Below the pieces are notes generated by a model, which worked only from the letters and a program-made list of their open reading frames with translations, made no database searches and was not told the origin of the DNA. A program made the translations under genes and the position numbers. Below are positions 28,911 through 36,174 of a stretch of DNA of 48,656 nt, one piece after another. Source of the DNA: a virus. The DNA lies in the IMG/VR virus record IMGVR_UViG_3300025098_003561, positions 1 to 48,656 of that record, one strand, 5' to 3'. Position 1 is the stretch's first letter. Every line of letters starts with the position of its first letter.

Positions 28911-29713
28911 AACTTCCTTAATATATCTTTTTGTTTGTCCGTTAAGTTCTTAGGAACTGTACCTTTTATGTTTAGGTATACGTTACCTGCTTGACCTGTA
29001 TTATAGTTTGGGAGACCTTGTCCGTGTATGCTTAATGTAGTGCCTGGTTGTGTGCCTTGTGGAACATTAATACTTATAGTACGTCCGTTGGGTAAACTTA
29101 AATTTGTGGCAGTGCCTAATATCAAATCAAAAACTCCAATTTCAGTTTGTACATGCAAGTCTAAACCGTTTATATCAAACTTTGGATCACGCAATATACG
29201 AACTTTTACATGAAGGTCGCCTTTGGGTAACTGTTGTATACTATCATCACCTAATCCGTGATAGTTAATAATGTCACCGTGTCTTGATCCTTTAGGAATA
29301 TCTATGTTAACAGTTTGTTCTTTACCACTTCTTGTTCTAAATGTAGCAATTACACCTTTACCTGTGTATACTTCTGCTAATGTAATATCACATGCTATAG
29401 TTACATTTGAATTACGTTGCGGTCTACGTTGTTGCTGTTGAAAGCCTTGTCCAAATGCTTGTGCAAATAAATCTTCAAACCCTCCCATTCCTTCAAAACC
29501 ATTTGGACCAAATCCTTGTGGTTGGGGGTTATCATATTGCTGTCTTTTTTGTGGATCTTTTAAAGTGCTGTATGCTTCATTGATTTGTTTGAATCGTGAA
29601 TCGTCACCACCAGTCCTGTCAGGGTGGTGTTGCATACTCAATTTCTTGTATGCTGACTTTAAATCTTTTTCGGATGCGTTTCTTGGAACGCCTAAAACTT
29701 CATAATAATCCAT
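28907..29713 (-). CDS. dnaJ: DnaJ/CbpA-type co-chaperone (class II J-protein)
   Basis: A 268-aa J-domain protein. The J-domain starts MDYYEVLGVPRNASEKDLK and has the HPD tripeptide in QHHPDRTGGD. A Gly/Phe-rich linker (FGPNGFEGMGGFEDLFAQAF) leads directly to the C-terminal substrate-binding domain; the cysteine zinc-finger of DnaJ is missing, as in CbpA/DnaJB-type proteins. It would recruit host DnaK. Heads the dnaJ-def-clpA operon. The ATG must be the true start since J-domains begin right there; a consensus promoter ends only six bases upstream. Confidence 0.92.
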   Translation of the reverse strand: MDYYEVLGVPRNASEKDLKSAYKKLSMQHHPDRTGGDDSRFKQINEAYSTLKDPQKRQQYDNPQPQGFGPNGFEGMGGFEDLFAQAFGQGFQQQQRRPQRNSNVTIACDITLAEVYTGKGVIATFRTRSGKEQTVNIDIPKGSRHGDIINYHGLGDDSIQQLPKGDLHVKVRILRDPKFDINGLDLHVQTEIGVFDLILGTATNLSLPNGRTISINVPQGTQPGTTLSIHGQGLPNYNTGQAGNVYLNIKGTVPKNLTDKQKDILRKL

Positions 29714-29719
29714 AGCACT

Positions 29720-29748
29720 ATTATATACTTATTTTAGACGAAAGTCAA
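29720..29748 (-). promoter_or_regulatory. Sigma70-type promoter for dnaJ-def-clpA, leaderless arrangement
   Basis: Minus-strand TTGACT (29743-29748), 17-base spacer, TATAAT (29720-29725). Only six bases separate the -10 box from the dnaJ ATG, so the normal start point coincides with the A of the ATG. Confidence 0.8.
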
Positions 29749-29773
29749 GAAGTATTTTGTTGGAAGGTATTAC

Positions 29774-30085
29774 TTACTTTTTACTTTTAGATGTACCAGT
29801 GTAAAGACCAAACCAAGCCGCGCCAGCACCAACTACGATACTAATTAAACCTGATTGTTCCATAGTAGGAGCAGGTAAGTTCATGTACCAAATTACGCAC
29901 TTGTATAGTAATACAATGTAAACAGTTAAGAATAATCTTGGAAAGATTCTCCAAGCATCAACTGCTCTTGCCATATGTATTAATTTTGCGTATGGGTTAA
30001 CGCCTAAGTCTTTTATACTTGTGTCTACTTCTAAATCTACTGTAATTTTTTGTTTAGGTTCTGCAACCTTTATATCATCAGCCAT
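29774..30085 (-). CDS. Putative holin-like membrane protein (103 aa)
   Basis: A 103-aa protein with a soluble N-terminus, then two hydrophobic segments (FPRLFLTVYIVLLYKCVIWY and GLISIVVGAGAAWFGLYTG) and a basic tail (SKSKK). Size, two helices and basic C-terminus suit a holin, and it closes a lysis block with endolysin, spanin and lipoproteins. Function is inferred from context only. TAATG couples it to the gene upstream. Confidence 0.55.
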   Translation of the reverse strand: MADDIKVAEPKQKITVDLEVDTSIKDLGVNPYAKLIHMARAVDAWRIFPRLFLTVYIVLLYKCVIWYMNLPAPTMEQSGLISIVVGAGAAWFGLYTGTSKSKK

Positions 30086-30366
30086 TATTTTTTACCCTCT
30101 AATTTTTTAAGACGAGCCTCTAACTCATCAATTTTCTTTGTTACGTGTGGATACTTTTTACGCCATGCATCCGTAGGTTGCTCTAACCAAGTCCACCCCC
30201 ATCGTTGTACCAAGTGGTCAACTATTAAATCAAACTTTGCATAGGCCCACAATCCAATACGTGTACCTTTGATATAAGTTGAAAACGCAAGACCGAAAAG
30301 CGATCCAACGAGTGCAGTGTATATCCACAGACGATCGCTCGCCATTCTTTCTATTAATTCCCACAT
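30085..30366 (-). CDS. Membrane protein with coiled-coil tail (93 aa)
   Basis: A 93-aa protein with one N-terminal hydrophobic segment (LWIYTALVGSLFGLAFSTYI), a Trp-rich middle (LVQRWGWTWLEQP) and a C-terminal coiled coil (KKIDELEARLKKLEGKK). It could be an accessory lysis protein or antiholin; no family is recognised. A late motif and a GAGGGA ribosome site precede the ATG. Confidence 0.58.
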   Translation of the reverse strand: MWELIERMASDRLWIYTALVGSLFGLAFSTYIKGTRIGLWAYAKFDLIVDHLVQRWGWTWLEQPTDAWRKKYPHVTKKIDELEARLKKLEGKK

Positions 30367-30389
30367 AGTATTCCCTCGTTAACTATGTA

Positions 30390-30397
30390 TATTTATC
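30390..30397 (-). promoter_or_regulatory. T4-type late promoter motif
   Basis: Minus-strand GATAAATA in the 37-base gap before the 93-aa membrane protein, 23 bases before its ATG, leaving room for a leader with GAGGGA. Suggests late expression of the lysis block's distal part. Confidence 0.65.
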
Positions 30398-30403
30398 TGA
30401 ATG

Positions 30404-30571
30404 TTAGAAAGAACAACTTAATTCACCCTTGGGTGTTAACTTATCAGTCCTTAAATCGTCTATAGTTTCAATGGATTCTGTGTCAATATCGACACCAGGC
30501 TTCATATTACAGCGTTCTGTTGAACAGCCAGCCAGTACTATGAGCACCAACACTATAAATGTAAGTCTCAC
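30404..30571 (-). CDS. Small lipoprotein (55 aa, GTG start)
   Basis: I found this by translating the gap after the 121-aa lipoprotein gene. GTG at 30569-30571 shares its first G with the previous TAG stop (TAGTG). The product starts VRLTFIVLVLIVLAGCST: a short lipoprotein signal with the lipobox LAGC (Cys16). The mature part is about 40 residues, acidic, with two further cysteines (ERCNMKPG, LSCSF at the end). Its place after a spanin-like gene makes an Rz1-type or accessory outer-membrane lipoprotein plausible. Confidence 0.65.
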   Translation of the reverse strand: MRLTFIVLVLIVLAGCSTERCNMKPGVDIDTESIETIDDLRTDKLTPKGELSCSF

Positions 30572-30936
30572 TACTCTGCTTTTGGAGTTTCAGGTTCGTA
30601 ATAATCTTTGTATTCGTCTATTACTTGTCTTTGTTTGATCATGTATGCACGGATCTGTGCAAAGTTTTTAGAAAGGAATTCGTAGTCTTTGTCGCTTAAA
30701 CCAAATAGTACAGGATCTTTACCTTGTTCTTTTAGTTTAGCAAATACTTCTTCTGCATTTTCGCTTGTAATGATTACCCATTCCAAAGGTTCCATCTTAG
30801 CCGCATCTGGATGTGGCAAATTAAGAGGTGCTCTTGGAACTTCTGTTTCAAATATTTTCAGTTCTTTTACACTTGAACAACCACTTACTATGATAGCAAG
30901 TAAACTAATGATTAATATGTTTTTAATATGGTACAT
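30571..30936 (-). CDS. Lipoprotein, probable outer-membrane spanin or lysis accessory
   Basis: A 121-aa protein with a lipoprotein signal: MYHIKNILIISLLAIIVSGCSS, lipobox VSGC at about residue 20. The mature part is proline-containing early (VPRAPLNLPHPD) and then helical (SKNFAQIRAYMIKQRQVIDEYKDYYEP). It overlaps the Rz-like gene upstream by 14 bases, as o-spanin genes do with i-spanin genes. Likely anchored to the outer membrane and acting in the last step of lysis. Confidence 0.72.
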   Translation of the reverse strand: MYHIKNILIISLLAIIVSGCSSVKELKIFETEVPRAPLNLPHPDAAKMEPLEWVIITSENAEEVFAKLKEQGKDPVLFGLSDKDYEFLSKNFAQIRAYMIKQRQVIDEYKDYYEPETPKAE

Positions 30937-31408
30937 AATTTGGGTTCGCTATACTTGGACACTCTGTGTTTGCTTCTGATTTCTTAGTAGCGTTAATCTC
31001 TTTTTCTGTTAATGGTGCTCCCATTGCAATTTCTACACATCGCAATGCTTTCTTAGTTGCATTATTAAGAACACGTTCGATTGGCTTTGTTCTTTTAACA
31101 GCAAGGTCGCCTAAATCTCTTACTTCACCTTTTGAATTAATTTTATTAAAACGTTTATCTAATGCTGTAAACTCTGCGGCAAGTGTTTTGTTTGTCTGTT
31201 CAAGTTCTTTATTAGCAACAAGAATTGCTTTAAAGTCATTAGCCTGTTGTGCAATAACAACCTTTTGACTTTCAACACTTTGTTCTAACTTTAAATTATT
31301 TGCTTCTGATATTGCTAAATCTGACTTTAGTGTTTTTACATACATAACACCGCCACCGGCGCCTGCTAACATTATTAACACTATTGCTATTTTAATTGAA
31401 CTAAACAT
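30923..31408 (-). CDS. Rz-like inner-membrane spanin (161 aa)
   Basis: A 161-aa protein with a single N-terminal membrane helix (IAIVLIMLAGAGGGVMYV) followed by a long coiled coil (NLKLEQSVESQKVVIAQQAN through LAAEFTALDKRFNKI) and a C-terminal tail with two cysteines. This is the i-spanin architecture. With the lipoprotein gene overlapping downstream and the endolysin upstream it forms a Gram-negative lysis cassette. Confidence 0.75.
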   Translation of the reverse strand: MFSSIKIAIVLIMLAGAGGGVMYVKTLKSDLAISEANNLKLEQSVESQKVVIAQQANDFKAILVANKELEQTNKTLAAEFTALDKRFNKINSKGEVRDLGDLAVKRTKPIERVLNNATKKALRCVEIAMGAPLTEKEINATKKSEANTECPSIANPNYVPY

Positions 31409-31569
31409 TATCTTCCCTGGTCACAAACTTTAATAGTGATGACTTTATTGTCACCATCTGTCATTTCTTTAAACAAAGGTCCTACGTGATACTCGTGGCC
31501 GCAGTTTTCACAACTTACTTGGCTTGAGCGATCGCTGTTTCTCTGGTCTCGTTTACTCTGCGTGTCCAT
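31408..31569 (-). CDS. Zinc-ribbon-like micro-protein (53 aa) overlapping the endolysin gene
   Basis: Read in a different frame from the end of the endolysin gene. ATG at 31567-31569, stop at 31408-31410 sharing its A with the spanin ATG (TAATG). The protein has a CENCGHEYHVGP motif near residue 20 and a further Cys near the end, a possible half zinc ribbon. The 5' half overlaps the endolysin for about 55 bases. The coupling to the spanin and the Cys pattern argue for a real gene; without them it would be dismissed. Confidence 0.55.
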   Translation of the reverse strand: MDTQSKRDQRNSDRSSQVSCENCGHEYHVGPLFKEMTDGDNKVITIKVCDQGR

Positions 31570-32042
31570 CCTCTACCAAACGTTTCAAAAGTTTTAAGTG
31601 ACTCATAAAAGTCTTGTCTAATTTGCTGGTATTCTTTGATAGCGTGTGTTACGCCTTTCGCTTCGCAATAACCTTGAGTCATCTTGATTGTGTTAGGGCC
31701 AATCCACCCGTCTATTTTAGAACCAACCATCTTCTGTAAGAATTTAGTTGCACGGTGACGTCCGCCGTTTACACACATGTCAAATACACATAAGTCTAAA
31801 CCTGCTGGAATATCATCTGCTAAGATTGCTTTCCAATAATTTTTCTTATAAATTGGAGTAACATCTTCAATAGTTAATTCTTTAATTCTATCTTTAGTAA
31901 CAACCTTACCCATCCAATCTTCGTAAGTTTGTTTAGTAACGCCTAAATTAGTTGCGCCACCTGGATCTTTAGGGTGATCAACATAACCGCCTTCATGATG
32001 TAGAATAATTTCTAAACATGTTTTAAAATTGTCTTTTGCCAT
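31515..32042 (-). CDS. Endolysin, GH108-type N-acetylmuramidase
   Basis: A 175-aa peptidoglycan hydrolase. The catalytic motif ILHHEGGYVDHPKDPGG near residue 12-28 (EGGY Glu) and TNLGVTKQTYEDW are typical of GH108 enzymes such as ZliS-like lysozymes, and the C-terminal half contains the DGWIGPNTI peptidoglycan-binding type 3 segment. No signal peptide, so it should depend on a holin. It lies upstream of the spanin and membrane-protein genes of the lysis block. Confidence 0.9.
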   Translation of the reverse strand: MAKDNFKTCLEIILHHEGGYVDHPKDPGGATNLGVTKQTYEDWMGKVVTKDRIKELTIEDVTPIYKKNYWKAILADDIPAGLDLCVFDMCVNGGRHRATKFLQKMVGSKIDGWIGPNTIKMTQGYCEAKGVTHAIKEYQQIRQDFYESLKTFETFGRGWTRRVNETRETAIAQAK

Positions 32043-32048
32043 TTGTGT

Positions 32049-32759
32049 TTATCCTCTTTTACAAATTAGTGAGTACCCATTGTTTTCAAGTACCAATTTT
32101 TTACCGTACTTTGTGATGTCATAGTCACCTAAGTACTTTGTTAAGTAGATGACTTCAGCGAAGCCGTTGACATCTAATGACTCATTGATATTTACCTTCT
32201 CATTGGGTGCGAAATCCACTATATTGAGATAAATTGGATCCATGTATGTGTTCTTAATACGCAACTGGTTCTCATTTATAATATCAATTTCTTCAGCATA
32301 ACTCTTGCTAAAGAAGTTCTTATAGTTATCCATATTACTTTCATTAACTTTGATTTCATATGCATTATGATCTGTTGGGACCATTTCGGCTAAGTTAGCC
32401 TCATTACAATCTTGACTCTTAAAGCCTTTGTAATATCTAAATTTCATACCGTCTAAACCGGAAATCTTTGTTATGCCGTCTACTATCTCATGTATTTGAC
32501 TTGGAGTATCTTTACTTCTTTCAACTTCGATGAATACTTTATACATACCATCACGTTGCTCACCGTTAGTAGCATCAGCATCAAGTACAAATGGATATCC
32601 TTTTTCAACAAAGTTTTCTAAGTCTTTTGCACTACCTTCGTTCTTAGTTGAGAAACTTAAAACACAAATGTCTTTGTCGTCACCCATTTTAGATTTGAAA
32701 CTATCAATCTCAAAAATACGATCAACAAGGTCGATTAAATCATCTTTGCGTAGGCCCAT
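32049..32759 (-). CDS. Conserved T4-like phage protein (236 aa)
   Basis: A 236-aa acidic protein that I recognise as conserved in marine T4-like phages but without assigned function. Start MGLRKDDLIDLVDRIFEIDSF, middle FVLDADATNGEQRDGMYKVF, and a C-terminal beta-rich part (EVIYLTKYLGDYDITKYG). Coupled by one base to the 180-aa gene upstream and therefore likely on the late transcript starting near 33326. Confidence 0.62.
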   Translation of the reverse strand: MGLRKDDLIDLVDRIFEIDSFKSKMGDDKDICVLSFSTKNEGSAKDLENFVEKGYPFVLDADATNGEQRDGMYKVFIEVERSKDTPSQIHEIVDGITKISGLDGMKFRYYKGFKSQDCNEANLAEMVPTDHNAYEIKVNESNMDNYKNFFSKSYAEEIDIINENQLRIKNTYMDPIYLNIVDFAPNEKVNINESLDVNGFAEVIYLTKYLGDYDITKYGKKLVLENNGYSLICKRG

Positions 32760-33301
32760 TATACTGCACCTTCTGCTGGCATTTCTGTTCCTGCACCTGT
32801 ACCTGCTTGAACGCCTGCTTCTGCTGGCTCAGCCTCTGGTGCGGCACCTGGTGCTTGTCCAGGCTCAGTATTAAGATCAATCATTTCATTATATCCACTA
32901 TAAATGTCTACAATAAGTTTTTTAGGCATATTAATTTCTACGACCCAAATCTCTCTGCGGTCAAGTTTGCCTTTTTTAGTGCCAGGACGAATATCTTCTG
33001 GCTTACGAATTCTTCTTGGTTCCAGTATATGGTCTTTTTTGTACGAAACTTTACAGTCGTAATCTAATAGACGTTTACCGCCCATTGGGTCAGGCATAGC
33101 ATCTCTTGGCCACATAAATGCACAAGTAACCCAATGTCTACCAATCTTAGGACCAGCAACTAATTCGCCATCTTCCCAGTTCTCGTACACATATAGATCT
33201 AACTCGTCTAAGACTCTTTCAAAGTCTTTAAGCACCGTAAATGCAGTATCGCTTTCGTAGATACCCTGAATATTTTGTATAACTTCTAATACGTCTTTCA
33301 T
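32759..33301 (-). CDS. Conserved T4-like phage protein (180 aa)
   Basis: Another conserved marine T4-like protein of unknown role. It has VLKDFERVLDELDLYVYENW, RHWVTCAFMWPRDAMPDPMG, and a lysine-rich middle, then a Pro/Ala/Gly/Glu low-complexity tail (PGAAPEAEPAEAG). A late motif at 33326-33333 and GGAAAGAG precede the ATG, so it is probably made late, as a virion or assembly protein. Confidence 0.63.
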   Translation of the reverse strand: MKDVLEVIQNIQGIYESDTAFTVLKDFERVLDELDLYVYENWEDGELVAGPKIGRHWVTCAFMWPRDAMPDPMGGKRLLDYDCKVSYKKDHILEPRRIRKPEDIRPGTKKGKLDRREIWVVEINMPKKLIVDIYSGYNEMIDLNTEPGQAPGAAPEAEPAEAGVQAGTGAGTEMPAEGAV

Positions 33302-33325
33302 ATGCTCTTTCCAATCTTATACACT

Positions 33326-33333
33326 TATTTATC
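33326..33333 (-). promoter_or_regulatory. T4-type late promoter motif in divergent region
   Basis: Minus-strand GATAAATA, 24 bases before the ATG of the 180-aa gene, in the 138-base region between it and the divergently transcribed phoH. The leader contains GGAAAG. Confidence 0.65.
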
Positions 33334-33359
33334 AGGTTTAGGATTATAAGTATGTGGTT

Positions 33360-33388
33360 TTGTCACGAGATATATCGCTAAATATTTT
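33360..33388 (+). promoter_or_regulatory. Possible sigma70-like promoter for phoH
   Basis: Plus-strand TTGTCA (33360-33365), 17-base spacer, TATTTT (33383-33388). Weaker than the other promoters in the window. A short inverted repeat (GTAGG ... CCTAC) follows at about 33390-33407 in the leader, before AAAGGAG and the phoH ATG. No Pho-box-like repeat was evident. Confidence 0.4.
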
Positions 33389-33439
33389 TGTAGGGAAGGT
33401 ATCCTACGAATAGTTTGTATTTCATAAAAGGAGAACTTA

Positions 33440-34171
33440 ATGGGTGCAAAAAGAAGTGCTCGGAAGAGCAAACAACGCAACGAGAACAACATTGTTGCAA
33501 TCAACAACTTTCTTCCACAGAAGAAAAAAGAAGTCAAAATACTACCCCGAAACATTAACCAAGAAACATACGTACTGAAACTGTTAGACCCTAAGAAGGA
33601 CATAGTCTTTGGCATAGGGCCGGCAGGAACAGGTAAAACTCTGTTGGCAGTACAAACCGCGGTTAAACAGTTTAAAGATGGGGCGGTAGATAAAATAGTC
33701 GTAACAAGGCCTGCTGTAAGTGCAGATGAAGATCTCGGATTTTTACCGGGTACTATGGAGCAAAAAATGGCACCATGGACACGGCCGATCTTTGATGTAC
33801 TAAAAGAATACTTCACAGCAACAGATCTTGAAGGTATGACACAAGAAGGTGTACTTGAAATTGCACCTTTGGCCTACATGCGTGGTAGAACATTTAAGAA
33901 AGCATTTATAGTTGCTGACGAAATGCAAAATGCTACGCAAAATCAAATGAAAATGTTATTAACAAGATTAGGTACTGGAAGTAAAATGGCAGTTACTGGT
34001 GATCTTGCACAGGCAGATAGACTTGCTGATAACGGACTCATAGATTTTTGTAGACATTTAGAAAACAAAGGTACCACAGACCGTTTAACAGTTGTCGAAT
34101 TCACAAGAGGGGATATTGAAAGACACGAGGCAGTGAAAGAAGTACTTGAAATATATGGAGATGTTTATTGA
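33440..34171 (+). CDS. phoH: PhoH-like ATPase
   Basis: A 243-aa PhoH-family ATPase, the only plus-strand gene here. Walker A GPAGTGKTLLAVQ near residue 60, VVTRPAVSADEDLGFLPG typical of PhoH, AFIVADEMQNATQNQ (Walker B) and GTGSKMAVTGDLAQ-D follow in order. Role in phage infection is unclear (RNA/phosphate-stress links). AAAAGGAGAACTTA gives a strong ribosome site. The N-terminal 40 residues are basic. Its stop overlaps the end of the convergent gene by seven bases. Confidence 0.94.
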   Translation: MGAKRSARKSKQRNENNIVAINNFLPQKKKEVKILPRNINQETYVLKLLDPKKDIVFGIGPAGTGKTLLAVQTAVKQFKDGAVDKIVVTRPAVSADEDLGFLPGTMEQKMAPWTRPIFDVLKEYFTATDLEGMTQEGVLEIAPLAYMRGRTFKKAFIVADEMQNATQNQMKMLLTRLGTGSKMAVTGDLAQADRLADNGLIDFCRHLENKGTTDRLTVVEFTRGDIERHEAVKEVLEIYGDVY

Positions 34172-34935
34172 TCGCCGGGTAAATCGGTATCGTGAGCGTC
34201 AACAGTATAATATTTCTTTTGCTTGACCCACTTAATCCAGCCTGCGTAAGTAATATTATGTAGGCTGGATATGGCACGGTGACGTTTAATAACAGTTTCG
34301 TCAAGTTCAAATGTTCTTGCAACCTGTGTTTCACGTTTGAAAGGTATAACTTGTACCAATGGTTCACCCATTTTAATCATAGTGGGTTTAATTTCTTTTA
34401 ACATAATATTAATAGGACTTTGTGGAGCACCTGTATCGTGATCCATTACACCTGGAACTGCTTCCCAGTTCTTTCCTTCATGATAATACATTGGAAGATA
34501 CAATGTACTGTATCCAACCTTGTTCCATGTAAACCAAGGATTGTCTAATTTAATTGCACCTCTAACAGAAAACTTTTTATTTAGAAGTTCGCCTAACTGT
34601 TCTTCAGGGTGATAAGCATCATTGTAATTAGGTTCACTATAACGTGTTTCTATATGTTTTCCATCTGGTGTTGGAATAATTTCAATATCACAAAACGCAG
34701 GAATAACAAATCCCATACTCATATAATCTGTAATACCAGGACATGATCTAACTGTTTTATGATGATCTATATTGTGTCGTCCTTTTTCATAGTACGGACT
34801 CATTTCTTTAAACTTCTCTGGAAAGAATTTACCTGCTGGTTGTATTGGAGCATACTTACGTACTCCCCAATTTGCACAAGCAAAATTAATCACAGGTGTT
34901 TCTTTAGAAAAGAGATTTTTTATGAAATTGAACAT
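34165..34935 (-). CDS. Conserved phage hypothetical protein (256 aa)
   Basis: No enzyme family assigned. I start it at the ATG at 34935 (MFNFIKNLFSKE), just after the thyX stop; a longer reading runs into thyX. Motifs include RSCPGITDYMSMGFVIPAFCDIEI, FSVRGAIKLDNPWFTW and MGEPLVQVIPFKRE, a pattern I have seen in viral and bacterial proteins of unknown function. Converges with phoH, with a seven-base overlap of the tails. Confidence 0.62.
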   Translation of the reverse strand: MFNFIKNLFSKETPVINFACANWGVRKYAPIQPAGKFFPEKFKEMSPYYEKGRHNIDHHKTVRSCPGITDYMSMGFVIPAFCDIEIIPTPDGKHIETRYSEPNYNDAYHPEEQLGELLNKKFSVRGAIKLDNPWFTWNKVGYSTLYLPMYYHEGKNWEAVPGVMDHDTGAPQSPINIMLKEIKPTMIKMGEPLVQVIPFKRETQVARTFELDETVIKRHRAISSLHNITYAGWIKWVKQKKYYTVDAHDTDLPGDQ

Positions 34936-34943
34936 ATAACTAC

Positions 34944-35606
34944 TTATTGGAGGTTTCCAGCAAGAGGAAATATTGTGGCTATTACTTTTGCACATGCATG
35001 AGCAATTTCCATATGTTCTTTTTGTGTACCATTAGCACCACGTAATTCAATATAATGCACCCAACTACGTAGAGTACCATTCATGTACAATGTTGTTTTA
35101 GTAATGCCTTCGGGTAATACCTTACGTGCTTGTTCTTTAGCAATACCTTTTTCAATAGCATTATCGTAAATAACCTTAGATGCTTCGGCAATATACTTTT
35201 GTTGTGCGTCCCACCACATTGCTAATTCTTTGTCTTCGGTCTCAATACTGTTTTGTCTGTTCTTAGTATCTTGTAAACGTGCTTCACTGTATTCAAACAT
35301 GTCGCCTTGTTCTTCTGGATTAGCATAACGTTGACTAAACTCTTGGAAACTAAAACTTCTATGTCTTACAATCTGATGTGCAATATCACGTGTGGTTTGA
35401 ATTTCTAAACAAGCACTTACCATCTCAAGTGGAGACCAATGTTGATGTTTAATCAAATATTTGATAAGTTTCTCATTAGTTTCTTTATTCATTTGATTGC
35501 TTGGGTTACTTACCCTGGCACAAAACGCAATAAGGTCTTGTACATTGTGTAAATCGTTTTCATAATCTTCAGTAGGCTTTGAATAACTTACTAACTTAAC
35601 TTGCAT
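34944..35606 (-). CDS. thyX: FAD-dependent thymidylate synthase ThyX
   Basis: Makes dTMP from dUMP using FAD and methylenetetrahydrofolate. A 220-aa protein with the ThyX signature QIVRHRSFSFQEFSQRY (RHRxxSxxE/Q) near residue 75 and HWSPLEMVS before it; C-terminal GTLRSWVHYIELR also matches. Full length. Provides dTTP for phage DNA; folE may support its folate supply. It overlaps the preceding oxygenase gene by 11 bases. Confidence 0.95.
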   Translation of the reverse strand: MQVKLVSYSKPTEDYENDLHNVQDLIAFCARVSNPSNQMNKETNEKLIKYLIKHQHWSPLEMVSACLEIQTTRDIAHQIVRHRSFSFQEFSQRYANPEEQGDMFEYSEARLQDTKNRQNSIETEDKELAMWWDAQQKYIAEASKVIYDNAIEKGIAKEQARKVLPEGITKTTLYMNGTLRSWVHYIELRGANGTQKEHMEIAHACAKVIATIFPLAGNLQ

Positions 35607-36174
35607 GTTCGTATTCCTCTTTTGTTACGGTTGCACTAATGTTGCCTGATATTGCAACTCTGTCATGGTCACAATTTTGATGTGGTACATTGTGACTTGT
35701 ATTACCAGGGAATAAAACCAATAAACCACTTCTTGGTTTTACTTTGAAATTTGATCTTGTAAATTGTAATGGAGAACATTTCTCACATGCATTTACATAA
35801 TAACAGAAACTAAATGTAGCAGGCCAATGAGCATGTTCTACTGTGTGATGTCCTGCTTGATTTTTATAAACCATTCCCCAACAATCAATAATATTCCAAC
35901 GCATCATTTGTGCGCCACGTTGACTTAATCCTTCTACACTATTAATACATTGTAGTATAGCAAAGTCGCAAATCTTTTTAAAGTCAGGGTCTTCGTAAAG
36001 TCTAAAGTCAGTCATATCGGCTTTTACGTTGCTTCTATGACCCATCTCGTCACCCATACTACGTATTTTTTCTTCGAGTATAGGATTAAGTGTATCGGAT
36101 TTGTTGTAACTTACTTGTATTACATCAAATTCTTCTTGTGATATTAATGGTGTTACTTGAAAAAAGTCTTCCAA
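35596..36174 (-). CDS. 2OG-Fe(II) oxygenase-like protein (192 aa)
   Basis: Putative non-heme iron dioxygenase. The metal motif region VEHAHWPATFSFCYYVN gives His (H-x-H) and the distal SGLLVLFPGNTSHNVPHQN with a following Arg (HDRVAISGNI) fits the His/Arg of the 2OG site. This pattern is common in phage P4H-like proteins named 2OG-Fe(II) oxygenases. Substrate unknown. The stop and the thyX start overlap; the ATG directly follows the parvulin stop. Confidence 0.72.
   Translation of the reverse strand: MEDFFQVTPLISQEEFDVIQVSYNKSDTLNPILEEKIRSMGDEMGHRSNVKADMTDFRLYEDPDFKKICDFAILQCINSVEGLSQRGAQMMRWNIIDCWGMVYKNQAGHHTVEHAHWPATFSFCYYVNACEKCSPLQFTRSNFKVKPRSGLLVLFPGNTSHNVPHQNCDHDRVAISGNISATVTKEEYEHAS

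Noticed and set aside
33390-33407. Inverted repeat GTAGG/CCTAC in the phoH leader as a terminator
   Set aside because: Only five base pairs, no U-rich tail, and it lies upstream of a gene; at most a leader structure.
33325-33816. Long minus-strand reading frame of 163 codons opposite phoH
   Set aside because: It is antisense to the clearly coding phoH frame with all its motifs, has no ribosome site and no recognisable domain.
34936-34995. Upstream start for the 34165-34935 gene inside thyX
   Set aside because: It would overlap the 3' end of thyX by about 50 bases; the ATG at 34935 falls just beyond the thyX stop.
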